Origin: Phragmites australis
Taxonomy: Eukaryota; Streptophyta; Magnoliopsida; Poales; Poaceae
Length of the DNA stretch: 64,000 nt
NCBI RefSeq assembly: GCF_958298935.1
Contig: NC_084939.1
Span: 24,107,501-24,171,500, forward strand
Direction of reading: 5' to 3'
Positions 1-10,894 of this stretch are shown piece by piece. Each line of letters begins with the position of its first letter. Position 1 is the stretch's first letter. Below the pieces are notes generated by a model. The model worked only from the letters and a program-made list of their open reading frames with translations. It did not search any database and was not told where the DNA came from. Both the position numbers and the translations under genes were made by a program.

Positions 1-1412
1 TGCAATTATTTCAGTGAGTTGCACTTGCACTGAAACTACATTTATCCAGCAGCAGGTTAGGTCATCATTGGACACAAAAAACATTTCTGAACACACTATG
101 ATCAGGATGATATATCACATGACAGTTTGCACTATATTTGCAGGAGCCATTGCACAAAATGGTCCATGTCCCAATATGTTATGAAGTTGCCAAAATTCCA
201 TTTAAACAGAGGTCAGTTGGTTGAATGCTAGCATGTTACTGTCTTCAGAACGATTTAATTTTATCCAACCCACAAACACATAAGTATGAAATGGTCAGCA
301 CACTACCTAAGAAGCTTATAGTTCAAATACAGTCAAGGTTCTTATATTGTAGTAGGAAATTTGATCTCAACTGCATTTCTATTGTTGAAGGATCAGTGCA
401 CCAGACATCCTATCAAAGGCCAGCATCAAGCAAGATAGCAGGTACAATAATCCTTGCCACAAACAGAGGACGAACAAATGGGAATCGCCATGCCCAAAGC
501 ATGCTAACAGACCTGACTCTTTCAATCTACAGGCTAAAATCTGGAAGGGAACTCGTTTGAATCTCATGCAATAATCAAATTGAACACAATTCAAGTCAGA
601 TTGATGCTACAAACAGAGTTATTTAATTAAGCTACAATCCTACCATTTTGCTGCACAAATGAAGGAAGGTTTCCATCATTGCCTACCAGATCCGAATGTT
701 AAGTGTGCCAAACCCTCAGATCCGTGCACCAAACCAAGAACGATGACACATTTACAGACTAATCACTACAAATCACAGCATATTCCGGAGGTACCTTCCC
801 TACAACAGCTACATCGTTGTATCCCCTTCACTGCCGACGGCAACCAACCGCAGCACCGCCCAACCTCCACGCATATCCATCGATCTCGGAGCGGAGGACT
901 TACCAGAGCCTTGGGGAGGACCACGGTCTTGCTAGGGCGGCGGTGGCCGAGCAAACTGAAGGTGGGGAAGCCGCTGGATCTGCGTCGTCTACCGGCTCAC
1001 CGGATGGTGCTCGCTTGCCGCCTCGCCTCGCCGCCGCAACCAGTCGCTAGCTCCACTTCCTCCTCTCCACGGGAGCAACGGCCGGTACTCGAATCCCCTC
1101 ACGCACAGTGTTGAGGCGCCCGCATCTCTCCGCAATTTTGCCGATGCCAATCCTCTCCCCGCTTCCCTGTTCCACCGGATACGGTACCCGCTGGAGACGG
1201 ATGTGGCCGGCTTCGGGACCAAAACCAGCCGCTACAGCGTTTTGCAGCTCGGAAACGGACTCAGCTGGAGTTGGTCTAACGACGCTAGGGTTCCGCCGCC
1301 GCTGCCGGTCGAGCGGGTGAAGCCCCTCCCTCACAGACGGTCTCCTGCGCCTTCGGCCGGTCGTCGTCATCGAGCGGATCCAAACTCTTTTCGTCGTCGC
1401 CGTGAGAGAAAG
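1..1412. other. Upstream and 5' flanking region, no supported gene
   Basis: The first 650 bases are AT-rich and show no coding signal I trust. From about 780 to 1400 the sequence becomes GC-rich and has open frames on both strands (for example 1047-1370 on the minus strand). They overlap each other, lack recognisable domains and look like composition effects of a promoter and 5' leader. A minus-strand transcript diverging from the gene at 1413 is possible but not shown. Confidence 0.4.
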
Positions 1413-2837
1413 ATGTCGGCGAACTCGAGGGCCAGCTCCGATCCGGTGGACCTCGAGAAAAGAGCCGCCGGGATGAAAACGGCGGCGGGGGAGGAGGAGG
1501 AGCTGGCCGTCGTGGACCCGCGGAAGGCCGATTTGATCAGGCGCTCGCTAGTGAGGCTACTGTTCCTCCCTTGTCCTAGCTACATAAACCTCCTTTCCCC
1601 GATTTCCTCTTTCCTCTTGCCTTGCTCTCGATGGATTTGCTACAGTCCGTCGTGTTGTTGCTCTGTTGTTGTCTACGGATCCACTCCTAGCTGCGAATTG
1701 GGATGTTCAGGAATGCTTGATTGCTGCTGGTTTCTTAAATTGAGTGTTTAGATCTTGAAAATCTGGAATGCGCTCCAGCATCCAGTATTCCTTTCTAATC
1801 TCACTGGAAATTGTATGCTGTTTGCTACTTTCTTTACGCCGTGCATGATGATACAATGACCTGACAAGTATTATGCGCAACTATAATATATGTCGTACCT
1901 GTTATCTACTCACATGGAAGGAACCTGGTTGTACTTAATTGAAAGAACTTCTGTTCAATCTCAATTATTTGCTGATCGATCAACATTGCGTATCGCTAAA
2001 TTACTTACTTGAGGGCTGCAGATCACTTTCCTTGATATATATTACTTGTGTGTTATGTACTGATCTGTGCATCCTACTTTTTAAATGTTAAGTAACTACT
2101 CTTAAGTTGATGACCGTGCTACTATAAACTAAGCTTTCCAGTTTCCACAACCCCTTCAATACACTACTAAATAGGCAAAATAAATGGTTCCAGTGGATTT
2201 TTGTGCCCTATCGAAGTATACAACTATACATACTAATCTTTGTGCTTTATCCAAAGATGTTTGTGCTATTTTGGATAATGTTCCCAAAGTTACTGTCAGA
2301 ACCTGTGCTTGTAGCAAGTGCGACTAATATTTTCACCTTGTTGTGCTTCTATCTGGTAATGGGTATTTGAGTTGTCTGATCCCTCACCGTGTTTACTAGA
2401 AATCCTTATTCTATTGACGTTTGAACTTGTTTCCCATCTATTCGAGAATATGTTGCCCCCACTTGCTGCCACATATAGCCCTGTTCATAATTGAATTCCA
2501 TACAGTTTACCTTCATGCCAATTAATGTGCCCTTTTTTTGCGCACAAGAGCCAGCATTGTATTTGTTCTGCCTACTAATCTTTGTGCTTGCTGCTTGCAG
2601 GACATTTTCTTCGTGGTGTATCTGCTGTTTCACGTTGGTGTCTTGGCAGTGATGGTCATGGTTTCCAACAACTGGTGGGATCCGTGGCCGGGTGTTCTTA
2701 TCCTATCGCCTATCTTCGTAGGGACACTCTGGCTGACACCCAAGATGAAGGGCGTGTATATTCAGCTCTATGCCACGAAGTGGCCACCGGGAAGTGACAG
2801 CGATCTTTCTACCAAACTACTGGCAGCTGAGAAATAA
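1413..2837 (+). CDS. Small two-helix membrane protein, uncharacterised (2 exons)
   Basis: The CDS joins 1413-1550 and 2601-2837 and encodes 124 aa. The intron begins GTGAGG and ends CTTGCAG, and the phase is 0 on both sides. Residues 1-46 form a hydrophilic, acidic N terminus (start MSANSRASS). Exon 2 opens directly into a hydrophobic segment (about residues 47-68, DIFFVVYLLFHVGVLAVMV). A short loop with a WWDPWPG turn follows, then a second hydrophobic segment (about 76-92), and a polar C-terminal tail ends KLLAAEK. This predicts a small integral membrane protein with two helices. I do not recognise the family and assign no function. The Met at 1413 is preferred because exon 1 translates cleanly into the splice; an upstream in-frame Met at 1203 would add a low-complexity basic stretch and lies in the presumed leader. 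Both exons are free of lesions, so I regard the gene as functional. Confidence 0.75.
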
Positions 2838-3591
2838 GCCAATGAGTGAATAAGTGTCGCTGTTAGTATGTGCAGTTTGGTGCCCTGATAGTAGTAGTAG
2901 GCTAGTGGTATAGACTGGTAGTATGCATGGTGCCTGCCCTTAAGCTAGTTCTTCAGTTTTGTATGCCCAGCTGATAAATTGGACAGGCACCAGATGGGCG
3001 TGGATTTGTGTTGAGCAATACTATGGAGTGTACTTGGACCTGCCTTACCTCTATAATCGAAGCCAGCATATTTATTGTCGTTGCATGTATGGTTTCTGCT
3101 GTTCAACTCCACTCGTCTGTGTTGTTTTGCTGTTGGTCACCAGCTATATGGCAAGCGCTTGCTACCTAGAACAGCTGAACAACATTTTTTTTTAACAGAG
3201 ATCTAGTACAGCACTGTTGCTCTTCTGTGTCAAATGAGTACTTGCCAAATTCAGATGCGCTCGATGCTGTAAGTCGGTCGGTCATGTGTGCCAAATAGGT
3301 ATGGTGGATTTTTCTTTTCTTCATGGAGGATCAATTCAGAGTAAATACCTGACCAACTTTTGGATGTTCTTTTTGTCGATTGTGTTCTTGAATGTTCTGC
3401 TCGCATCCAAAGCTTATATTTCTGTTCATCAGGATTACAAAGTTTCAGGGTTGCAGGTGCAGTTGCCGGTACAACTCAATCAGCCCTTTGAGTTTGAGCC
3501 TTCCGCTGTTGAGATTATGGTCATAACGTTCTTGTGCTGCATTCTGTTCTTCTCTGGTTGATTATGCTGCATTTGTTTTTCTTCGTTCAGT
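2838..3591. other. 3' UTR of the membrane-protein gene and flank
   Basis: This is T/G-rich sequence after the stop at 2835-2837. It contains chance open frames (2959-3195, 3286-3561) without recognisable domains. It probably holds the 3' UTR, but I see no clear polyadenylation signal that fixes its end. Confidence 0.4.
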
Positions 3592-3735
3592 GGTTATACT
3601 GACCCTGAATATTAGTTGATGGGTATTTGATCAACAATAGCCGGTATCTATGCCTATGGTGCAATGCTCCTTGAGATCATTACTGCAAGGAGATGCTACC
3701 CATTTGTCGATGGAGGTCGTCTTTTGAGCATTTAG
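3592..3735 (+). pseudogene. Receptor-like kinase fragment (subdomains VIII-IX)
   Basis: One reading frame through this stretch gives GYTDPEY, then two stop codons (TAG, TGA), then a segment reading IYAYGAMLLEIITARRC. The first part matches the activation-segment end (G-[TY]-x-DPEY) and the second the SDVYSFGVxLLEIITG helix of plant receptor-like kinases (subdomains VIII and IX). The spacing between them is shorter than normal and the frame stops again at 3733. A CAG immediately before it could be an old splice acceptor. No other kinase subdomains are found around it, so this is a relic of one exon. The exact kinase subfamily cannot be told. Confidence 0.6.
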
Positions 3736-4884
3736 TCGGTCGATCGAGACGACGAGATGGCTTCAGATTGCTAAAGTTCATAATGCTCTCGCTTTGGAAC
3801 TAGAGAGAGCTTATCAATTACGTACAGACGCTTGCCAAATGACTAGTAAGCGTTCAACAAAAATGTACTGCAAAAATTTACCGATCTGGGAAAAAAAAAA
3901 TGCAGCCCCTGCGCAAAAGGAATGGAACTCTCAAGACTTCGTGAACAATGCAGTCCACAGAAAGTATTGGTCAAAATGCCTCGGAGTTTACCTAAAAAGG
4001 AACTCAAATCAATGCCTCAAATGTTCAACTTTGATTATTTTTTAAACATTTGGACTTTATCAGCAACTACTGCAATTCATGTGTAGATCAATCAAGTAAA
4101 ACTAGCAATTGCATACGTGTTTCACACACGTGCAATCAATTCACGACATAACAATTTGAAAACGTAAAAAAATATAGCATAACAATTGAGATTTGTATAC
4201 ATGAAATTCATAATATGATCATTTAATTTCAGAAGGGAGAATGGTGAGTACCTGGATAGGAGGGTAGAGAGGACCGTATCCTCTAGAGTTGATCATCTAT
4301 AATAACGTTGTGAGAAGGATAAAGATAGTGACCTATTTGTGAGGGATAAAAATAATTATCGCACAATAACTTGTTGTAAAGATAACGCAATGGAGGCGAC
4401 CTTCAGAAAGCCGACGCTGTAGGCAAAATGTGGGAGGCGGCGCACACTCTAGAGAAACCTCGACACTGTAGACGAAGTGCGGGAGGTGACGCACACTTTG
4501 GATAAACCTGATCATGAATGTATGGAAGGTAGATATTGGACGTATAGATATGGAAGATAAATATTAGGAGATTGAATGTATTTTTGAAAATGTATTGAAA
4601 TAAATATTAGATATCTACATATAAAAGGTAAATAATGAGATATTGAATGTATTTTTAGATGGAGGAACATGATCTAACTTTGTACTGATCGTTTAATCAA
4701 TTCAGATGAACGGTAAAGATCGATCGAATCTGTCACAACTTATGTATTTTACAGAGTATATATAGTTAAGATAAATTATTGTTCCCCAACCTTTACCAAA
4801 ACCATCCAGATTCTGGAGATTAACAGCCGATTGGCAGCACCGTGCGTGCCTACGTGGCTAGGGTTAGCCTATTAGCGGTGCGGC
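3736..4884. other. Intergenic, no gene seen
   Basis: This is AT-rich sequence with no supported coding region. It contains two similar short blocks around 4380-4510, each with a CACACTCT- or CACACTTT-type run and a 'gaaacctcga / ataaacctga' match, which suggests a small internal duplication or a degraded transposon. Confidence 0.35.
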
Positions 4885-6550
4885 ATGGCATCAGACGGCA
4901 GCGACGACGACGGCTACGGCGGCAGCAACAAGAGATGCCGAGACGCCGGCGAGTGCGGCGATGGCACCTGCGATCACATGAACGGCGGCTGCGACGTTTG
5001 TGGAGAGCATGCTAAGGAAACGGTCGACGACGACGACGACACCGCCGAGGATTACATGTACGAGGACTACAACGATGAGGAAACGAAGGTCGACTAGTCG
5101 GAGTGCGAGAAGGAACAGAGGTACATCGTTCTAACCGAAGACGTTGTCCGCGCGTGGCAAGAGGCGGACACGGGCACACGGCCAAGCCACCAAGGTCGCC
5201 GAGGTCCTGTCGATCCCGTCGGGCTTCGCAGCCGTCCTGCTGAGGCACTTCAAGTGGAGACCCCGGCGGGTCCAGGAGGAGTGGTTCTCGGACGACCGGC
5301 GCGTCCGCAAGGCCGTCGGCCTGCCGGCGGACGGCGTCCCCGTCCCCGTGGCGCTCAACCACCGGCGGCCTGTCTGCGTCATATGCTTCGGCCGTTTCCA
5401 CGCCGGCCGGATGGGATCGGCGGGGTGCTCCCACTACTGCTATGACGAGTGCTGGCGCGGGTACATCAGTGCAGCGGTGGGCGACGGCGCGCGGTGCCTG
5501 GCGCTGCGTTGCCCAGACCTGTCCTGCTCGGCGGCTGTCGTCCGGGAGCTCGTCAACGAGGTGGCCGAGGACGCGGACAAGGCCCTGCACGAGCGGTTCG
5601 CGCTCCGGTCGTACGTGGAGGAGAGCGGTAGCAGGATCAAGTGGTGCCCCAGCCCCGGGTGCATCCACGCCGTGGAGTTCCTCGGCAGCGACGGCGACGC
5701 GGCGGACGTGTTCTGCGAGTGCAAGCATGGCTTCTACTGGACCTGCGGCGAGGAGGAGCACCGGCCGGTGTCGTGCGACACGATGCGCGCGTGGCTGGCC
5801 AAGAACAGCTCCGACTCGGAGACGGCGAACTGGGTGCTAGCCAACACGAAGCATTGCCCCAAGTGCCGGTGGCCGATCGAGAAGAACCATGGGTGCATGC
5901 GCATGACGTGCCGCGCCCCCTGCGGCCACGTGTTCTGCTAGCTCTGCCTCGACCCATGGGGACAGCACACCAGCTGCGACGGCTTCCGGACGCCGCAGGA
6001 CAATCCCGACGTCGGCAAGAAGCTCGCCCTCAGCATGGAGGAGGAGCGGCGACGGCAGGCCAAGGCGTCGCTGGACAGGTACCTGTACCACTACGAGCGC
6101 TGGGCGGCCAACCACACGTCTCTGCAGAAGGTGTTCAAGGACATGGCCGAGCTGGAGAGCTCCGAGCTCAAGAGGATGGCTGCCGCAGTGGACCTACCGG
6201 AGACAGAGATTAACTTCGACTTCCTGACCAAGGAGTACAAGCAGATCGCCGACGGCCGGTGGGTGCTGCGGTGGGAGTACGTGTACGGGTACTACCTGGA
6301 CCCGGAGCGCGACGCGGCCAAGCGCGGCTTGTTCGAGGACCTGCAAGAGCAGGCAAACTCGTGGCTGGAACGCCTGCACGGCTGCGCCGAGCTGGAGAGG
6401 AGGGAGCTTTTCTGTGCCAACGGCGAGGCCGCCATCGTCCGCAAGCTGTTGAAGTACTACAGGGACAAGGTCGTGAACCTCACCGCGGTGACGTGAACCT
6501 TCATAGAGAACCTTGTGAAAGCGTTTGAGACCGACGACCTGCCTGAGTAA
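4885..6550 (+). pseudogene. ARIADNE-type RBR E3 ubiquitin ligase, intronless pseudogene
   Basis: The protein order is that of plant ARI ligases. There is an acidic N terminus from ATG 4885 and a linker including VAEVLSIPSGFAAVLLRHFKW. RING1 lies at about 5370-5540 (VCVICF, GCSHYCYDECW), IBR at about 5635-5780 (KWCPSPGC, FCECKHGFYWTCG), and RING2 at about 5855-5965 (KHCPKC, NHGCMRMTC). The ARIADNE helical region follows to the end (AANHTSLQKVF, FIENLVKAFE). RBR ligases take ubiquitin from E2 onto a RING2 cysteine, which here is the Cys of NHGC and is still present. Four lesions break the gene. They are TAG at 5095; a frame change near 5140-5175; TAG at 5939, where the family has Trp after CGHVFC; and TGA at 6494, where an Arg codon is expected. 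The rest of the frame is clean over 1.3 kb and has no introns. ARIADNE genes are usually intron-rich, so I infer a retrocopy that has recently decayed. Confidence 0.85.
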
Positions 6551-7073
6551 GTCATTCAACTAGCTCGTGGATGGATCCATGGATGGTTCCTCCTCCATCA
6601 GATTGATCGCCTTCAAGATTAGTTCTTCAATTTTACCTCACTCAGACCATTTCAAATTAGGGATATGAATTAGTTTGGTGATGACACGGAAAGATCACAA
6701 ATTTAGATTAATACAATTGAAACTTCGTTACTACACTATATTAGTGCCGCTGAAACGCTGAATGAACATATTGTTAATTATATACCGTCTTGTTAGCGTA
6801 CCCATGGTGGCGACGACCGATGAGATCTTTCATGTGTCATGGCGAAAGGATGATTCCGGCGCTGATCCCTCGGAGAGCGCGAGTATGCTTGAGAGAGGAA
6901 GAAGAAGAAGCAAGAGAGATCGAAGACAAAATTAATGCTATTTTTCCAAAATATAATGGACCATGAAACATCCACACTTGCTTATCAGGAGCTGCAAAAA
7001 TGTGTAGGTAGATCGAAGCGTACATTGATAAGAGAAATTTTGGAGCTCTGGTGTGGCGTATGACCCATCATGC
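6551..7073. other. Intergenic, no gene seen
   Basis: This follows the terminal stop of the ligase pseudogene. It is AT-rich with overlapping short open frames on the minus strand (6793-7025) that have no recognisable content. No repeat boundary could be defined. Confidence 0.35.
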
Positions 7074-7580
7074 TGTCACAGCTGAGGCCAGTGACTGAAG
7101 CTGGCGGGAACGTTGTCTGATTTTACTGTGCTTGTCCGGCAAGAATGCGGTAAATAGTTTTGACATCGCTGAGCGTGTGTGTTGAGTTGGCGTGTGCTGT
7201 TTGTTCACGTTATGTGTAGGCCATAGTTAGCAGTGAGTCGAGGACGAGTTTAAATGGGTTGTAATGATCCGAACACTAGCAATTATGAAGATAGAACTCG
7301 TCTCCCACCTTCTCTCTCGTGTGTTCTTCTATGAACTCTTTCTCTCCCTCGCTTCTTCTCCGATGGTATCTTCCCGATCGGTTGGGCATTACACTAGTAT
7401 AAGAGGTTACAGGTCTCAGCGTGGTTGTGCCCGCGAATCCTCTCGGCTTTGGGTGGTAAAATTCCAAGGGGAGGGTTGCGATTACTTTGGTGATCGTTGT
7501 AAATCCGTTACCCGGTTCGCTTGGCTTGGAGAAAGGGCACGACAGCGCCACCGAAGCAAGGAGTACAAGTCCAGCAGGTC
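7074..7580 (+). mobile_element. Probable LTR/leader of decayed Ty3-gypsy element
   Basis: The gag-like reading that begins near 7588 should be preceded by an LTR and leader. The stretch starts with TGTCACAGCT at 7074, a plausible gypsy LTR start, and contains CT-rich leader-like sequence around 7300-7370. I could not find a matching second LTR or a convincing primer-binding site, so the left boundary is a guess. Confidence 0.3.
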
Positions 7581-7587
7581 ATTGCAG

Positions 7588-9060
7588 CGATGGACGAGTT
7601 CGAGAAGCACTTGATCGATTGGCTTTAGCAGCGACTTGATCGGATTGAAGCAAAGGCGGAAGGAGTTGATTTGTTGAAGCAGAGCCTTGAATCGCTGGAT
7701 CTGAAGGTTATCGCGCAAGTGGATTGCCTTGATCAACTGCAAGCGAAAGTGGATCTCTCCATGGTCTCAATCGGCAGGCTTCAACAAGATCATGTGCTCA
7801 CGCCCACCTCTCTGACGGGCCGCATGCCTCCTAACATCGTTCCACCCTGAGATGGTATCCTCGACGAATTCTCATTCTCACCACCACCTCATCCTACCCC
7901 TCAGGTACATATGTTGCAATCTCACCCTACTGCATTTGGGATTGCTTCTACCTACATGAATGTGCCTTCAAACCCAGTCAACCGTTCATGGATGCCTAAG
8001 ATGGAGTTTCCCCAGTTTGATGGTTCTGATGTCCATATCTGGCTTGACAAGTGTGAGTCATTTTTTGAGATATATCAGATTCCTGTCAGGTTTCAAATCA
8101 TGGTAGCCTCCATGCATATGATTGATAGTGCTGCACATTGGTATCAATTATTCAAGTTAACTCAAATTTGTCACAATTGGGACCCGTTCAAACATGTTGT
8201 TCTAACGGAGTTTGAAGTCAATACTCACTGTAGTAAAGTCATTGAACTTCTGCTCCACTAACAAGTTGGCTCAGTAGAAGAATATAGGAAGAAATTTGAG
8301 AATCTGGTGTACCACATTAAGTTGTTTGATAGGCACATTAGTGAGACTGTATTAGTTCACAGTTCCTGTTAGGATTAAAGGAGGAATTGAGGTCAGCAGT
8401 GGAACTTCAATTGCCTGATATAGTCAATTAGGCTACTTTGCTTGCTGCTATTTAGGAAGTTGTGTTGGACAGAAATAGAAAAAATCCTCACAAGCAACTT
8501 CACTCCAAGACCACTACTACCACAATTTATACTAAACAAGAATCTTAGTCCACTTGGAATTCTGGTGAATTGTGAAAGGCTAAATAACTCAAGGAATATC
8601 GCAGGACCCATGGATTGTGTTATCGTTGTGGTGAACAATACTCACCAACTAAAAAATGCACTGTTAATCCTAAAGGGCAACTACATGCTGTGTGTTCTGA
8701 ATTTGGTGATAGAGGCACCATTTTGTCAGAAGCAACATTAGATGCTTTAGAAATGTAAGATATCCACTTTGATGTTCTTGATGCCTCTGTCTCTTAATGC
8801 TATTTCTAGTACATACCAGCTTAAATCCATACAACTGAGGGTTATGGTGGATAACCAAGTTTTGTTGATCCTAGTAGATTCTGGCAATAGTCACACATTT
8901 CTCAATTCCCACATACTGTCAAGGATCAAAAACACTGAAATGCAGATTTCACCTCTACAAGTTAGGGTTGCCAATGGACAAGTATTATCTTGTGCTCCTA
9001 AAATTCCCAATTTCAGCTGGTGGATTCAAGGACATACCTTTTCATAATGGAAGCTGGACC
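7588..9060 (+). mobile_element. Ty3-gypsy retrotransposon remnant: gag and protease
   Basis: Three blocks occur in the order expected of gag-pol. At 7911-8261 the frame reads a retrotransposon gag core (MPKMEFPQFDGSDVHIWLDK, then CESFFEIYQI). At about 8600-8690 there is a zinc knuckle (CYRCGEQYSPTKKC) followed by NPKGQLHAV. At 8769-9047 there is an aspartic protease segment with the LVDSGNSHTFL active-site motif. Stops and frame changes separate the blocks, including a TAG within the opening MDEFEKHLIDWL stretch. After the protease the reading dissolves by about 9150; no reverse transcriptase, RNase H or integrase is present. The order matches chromovirus-like gypsy elements with a CCHC gag. 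The copy is old and truncated. Confidence 0.8.
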
Positions 9061-9911
9061 GGATGCTCTGAGGAAGAGGAAATATCTCCATTGCACTCTA
9101 TAGAGCCTAGGTTCTATCTTCGGCGGTTTACATTCCCTAAGACATGTTAGGTCTACCTCCGATACATAATTAGGTCACTCATGATGTGTACCGTATATGT
9201 CATTGTAATTTATGTTAGCTTGTTTAGGGTGAGGGTACTTTGTTAGTGCATGATACCAAGTGTACCATAGGAGTAGATAGGCAAACATTTATACTAGACC
9301 GTACCCTACACGCGATGTATTTCTCAGAGCAATCAATGTCAGTGCCAGACCACAAGTTTGTTTCATATATTATCACTATGGGAGTCAAGGTAACAAAATT
9401 CAGACTTAGTACCACCATTATTGCATGACTGGCCCATTGGATTCCTTGGGTCTTTCGCACTCGTCTCTGCTGCACCACACTGCTACTCTGTTCAAAATGA
9501 AATGACAACACACTATTGCACTCAGTACCTAAGAAATCGGTTTGTTTAGCCTTGATGTCTTGAAATAAAAAATTCCGCATTGTACCCAATAACCAAAAAA
9601 ATACTACAACAAAATATCAAAAAATCCTTGTGTCAGTTGGTTTGCTAATAAGGCTGTTTGGCTGTCGAGCCTACGGAGAGGTCCCTGTTGGCAATTGGGG
9701 TTTAGATACCCTTCCGCCTCCACGCTGGTGCCATATAGGCTAGTCGGCTCTCTGTTTGCCGATATCACTATAGTCAGCACTTGGAGATCCAGCCGAGTGG
9801 CTCCTGTTCTTACAATTTACCAAATTCAGGTTCTATTTATGCAATTTTCCATTAAAATAATATGATTTTAAAAAAATCGGCAAAAAAAATGTCTCAATCC
9901 GAATTCGGAAA
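9061..9911. other. No gene seen
   Basis: After the gypsy remnant I find only short open frames on both strands without recognisable domains. The stretch 9650-9820 is less AT-rich and may be a fragment of a repeat, but I cannot name it. Confidence 0.3.
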
Positions 9912-10030
9912 GCGAAAACGATGGAGGGACCTGCCATAGTGCAGTTGGTGAGGCGCCGATGTAAGAGCTAGGACAGTCGAATTAAGACCCTATTTCCTTT
10001 TAGAAAAAAAAAAAGGCGAAAACGATGGAG
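9912..10030 (+). mobile_element. tRNA-type SINE with perfect 15-bp target-site duplication
   Basis: The 15-mer gcgaaaacgatggag occurs at 9912-9926 and again, perfectly, at 10016-10030. Between the copies lie 89 bp. They resemble a tRNA-derived head, with an A-box-like tagtgcagttggtgaggcg near 9938-9956 and a B-box-like ggacagtcgaattaagaccc near 9971-9990. The body ends in a short T-rich run and an A-rich tail (10003-10014). A target duplication of this length plus an A tail is the signature of LINE-mediated SINE insertion. The body is shorter than p-SINE1-like elements, so it may be a short family or a truncated copy. Confidence 0.75.
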
Positions 10031-10894
10031 TGATCACGCGTGCTAAGAACACGACGAGCATGCATTTGAGATTCCCTGGCCCCATCGCCCAACCCTTTCT
10101 CTCGTTGAAGGAAAAGAAGGAAAGCATTCGCATATGACAGATGTCTACTCTACAACCCACTAGTGTAACAAAGAAACAATAACAAAATGCTCGGTCGACG
10201 TGCTGGTTAGTCCAGTACACTCATTTCAACGCACGCGTGCAGACGGGCACGAGCGCCGGCCGCCGGAGCGCGTACGTCCTCCGGCATCGGCCAGTCGGTC
10301 TCGACCGCGACGTGTGGGTGCTGTAGTCATTGCGGTGGTGCCGCCCCCACTAGCGCGGCGGCACGGCCAGCCATTCCTGAGCAGCCGCGTCGGTCCGGCC
10401 ATCAGGGGTCCACAGGTAACAAGATCAAGTAGCAAATTTCCATGCCAAGGATCAAATTAAACCAGGTCGATCTGCACGGTACAAAGTGTTCAACGAGTAG
10501 GTAAAAGGAGAGCAATGAGCCGCACCAGCCACCAGCTAGTCTGCTACTAGAAGTTTTAGTGGCAATTACTTACTTCGATACCACTGCTAGTCGATCTAAT
10601 TTGTGCTTTGCGCCGATTAATTGATTGGTGTTTGCCGTTAACCCATTATAGATTTGGCTGGCTAGCTAGTTAATTATTCCACCATATGGCGGCTATCCAT
10701 ATAAGAATTTTGTATATGTTTGGCTGTTTGGCACGCCTTCTCGCTACTAAAAAACCTTAAATGCAGTCGGTTCAAAATCAGTCATCACAGTTGATTTCTA
10801 AAAACCACATGTGATATCATTTTTCATGCTAGAGCGAACATATGTACCTAAAAATTAGCTTAGAATACATTGCAAAGTTACTCCCATAAGTAGA
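10031..10894. other. No gene seen; short GC-rich island
   Basis: A GC-rich island at about 10220-10440 is open on both strands, but neither reading shows a domain or a convincing start. The rest is AT-rich and non-coding in appearance. Confidence 0.3.

Noticed and set aside
659..1370. Several overlapping open frames on both strands near the left end
   Set aside because: GC-rich leader sequence; no domains, no consistent splice structure, and mutual overlap.
3286..3561. 91-codon plus-strand frame before the kinase relic
   Set aside because: Hydrophobic but without any kinase or other motif, and AT-rich; probably chance in a 3' flank.
5012..5761. 249-codon minus-strand open frame
   Set aside because: Shadow of the GC-rich ligase pseudogene; the plus strand carries all RING and IBR motifs.
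10220..10440. GC-rich island open on both strands
   Set aside because: No recognisable motif in any frame and no splice or start context.
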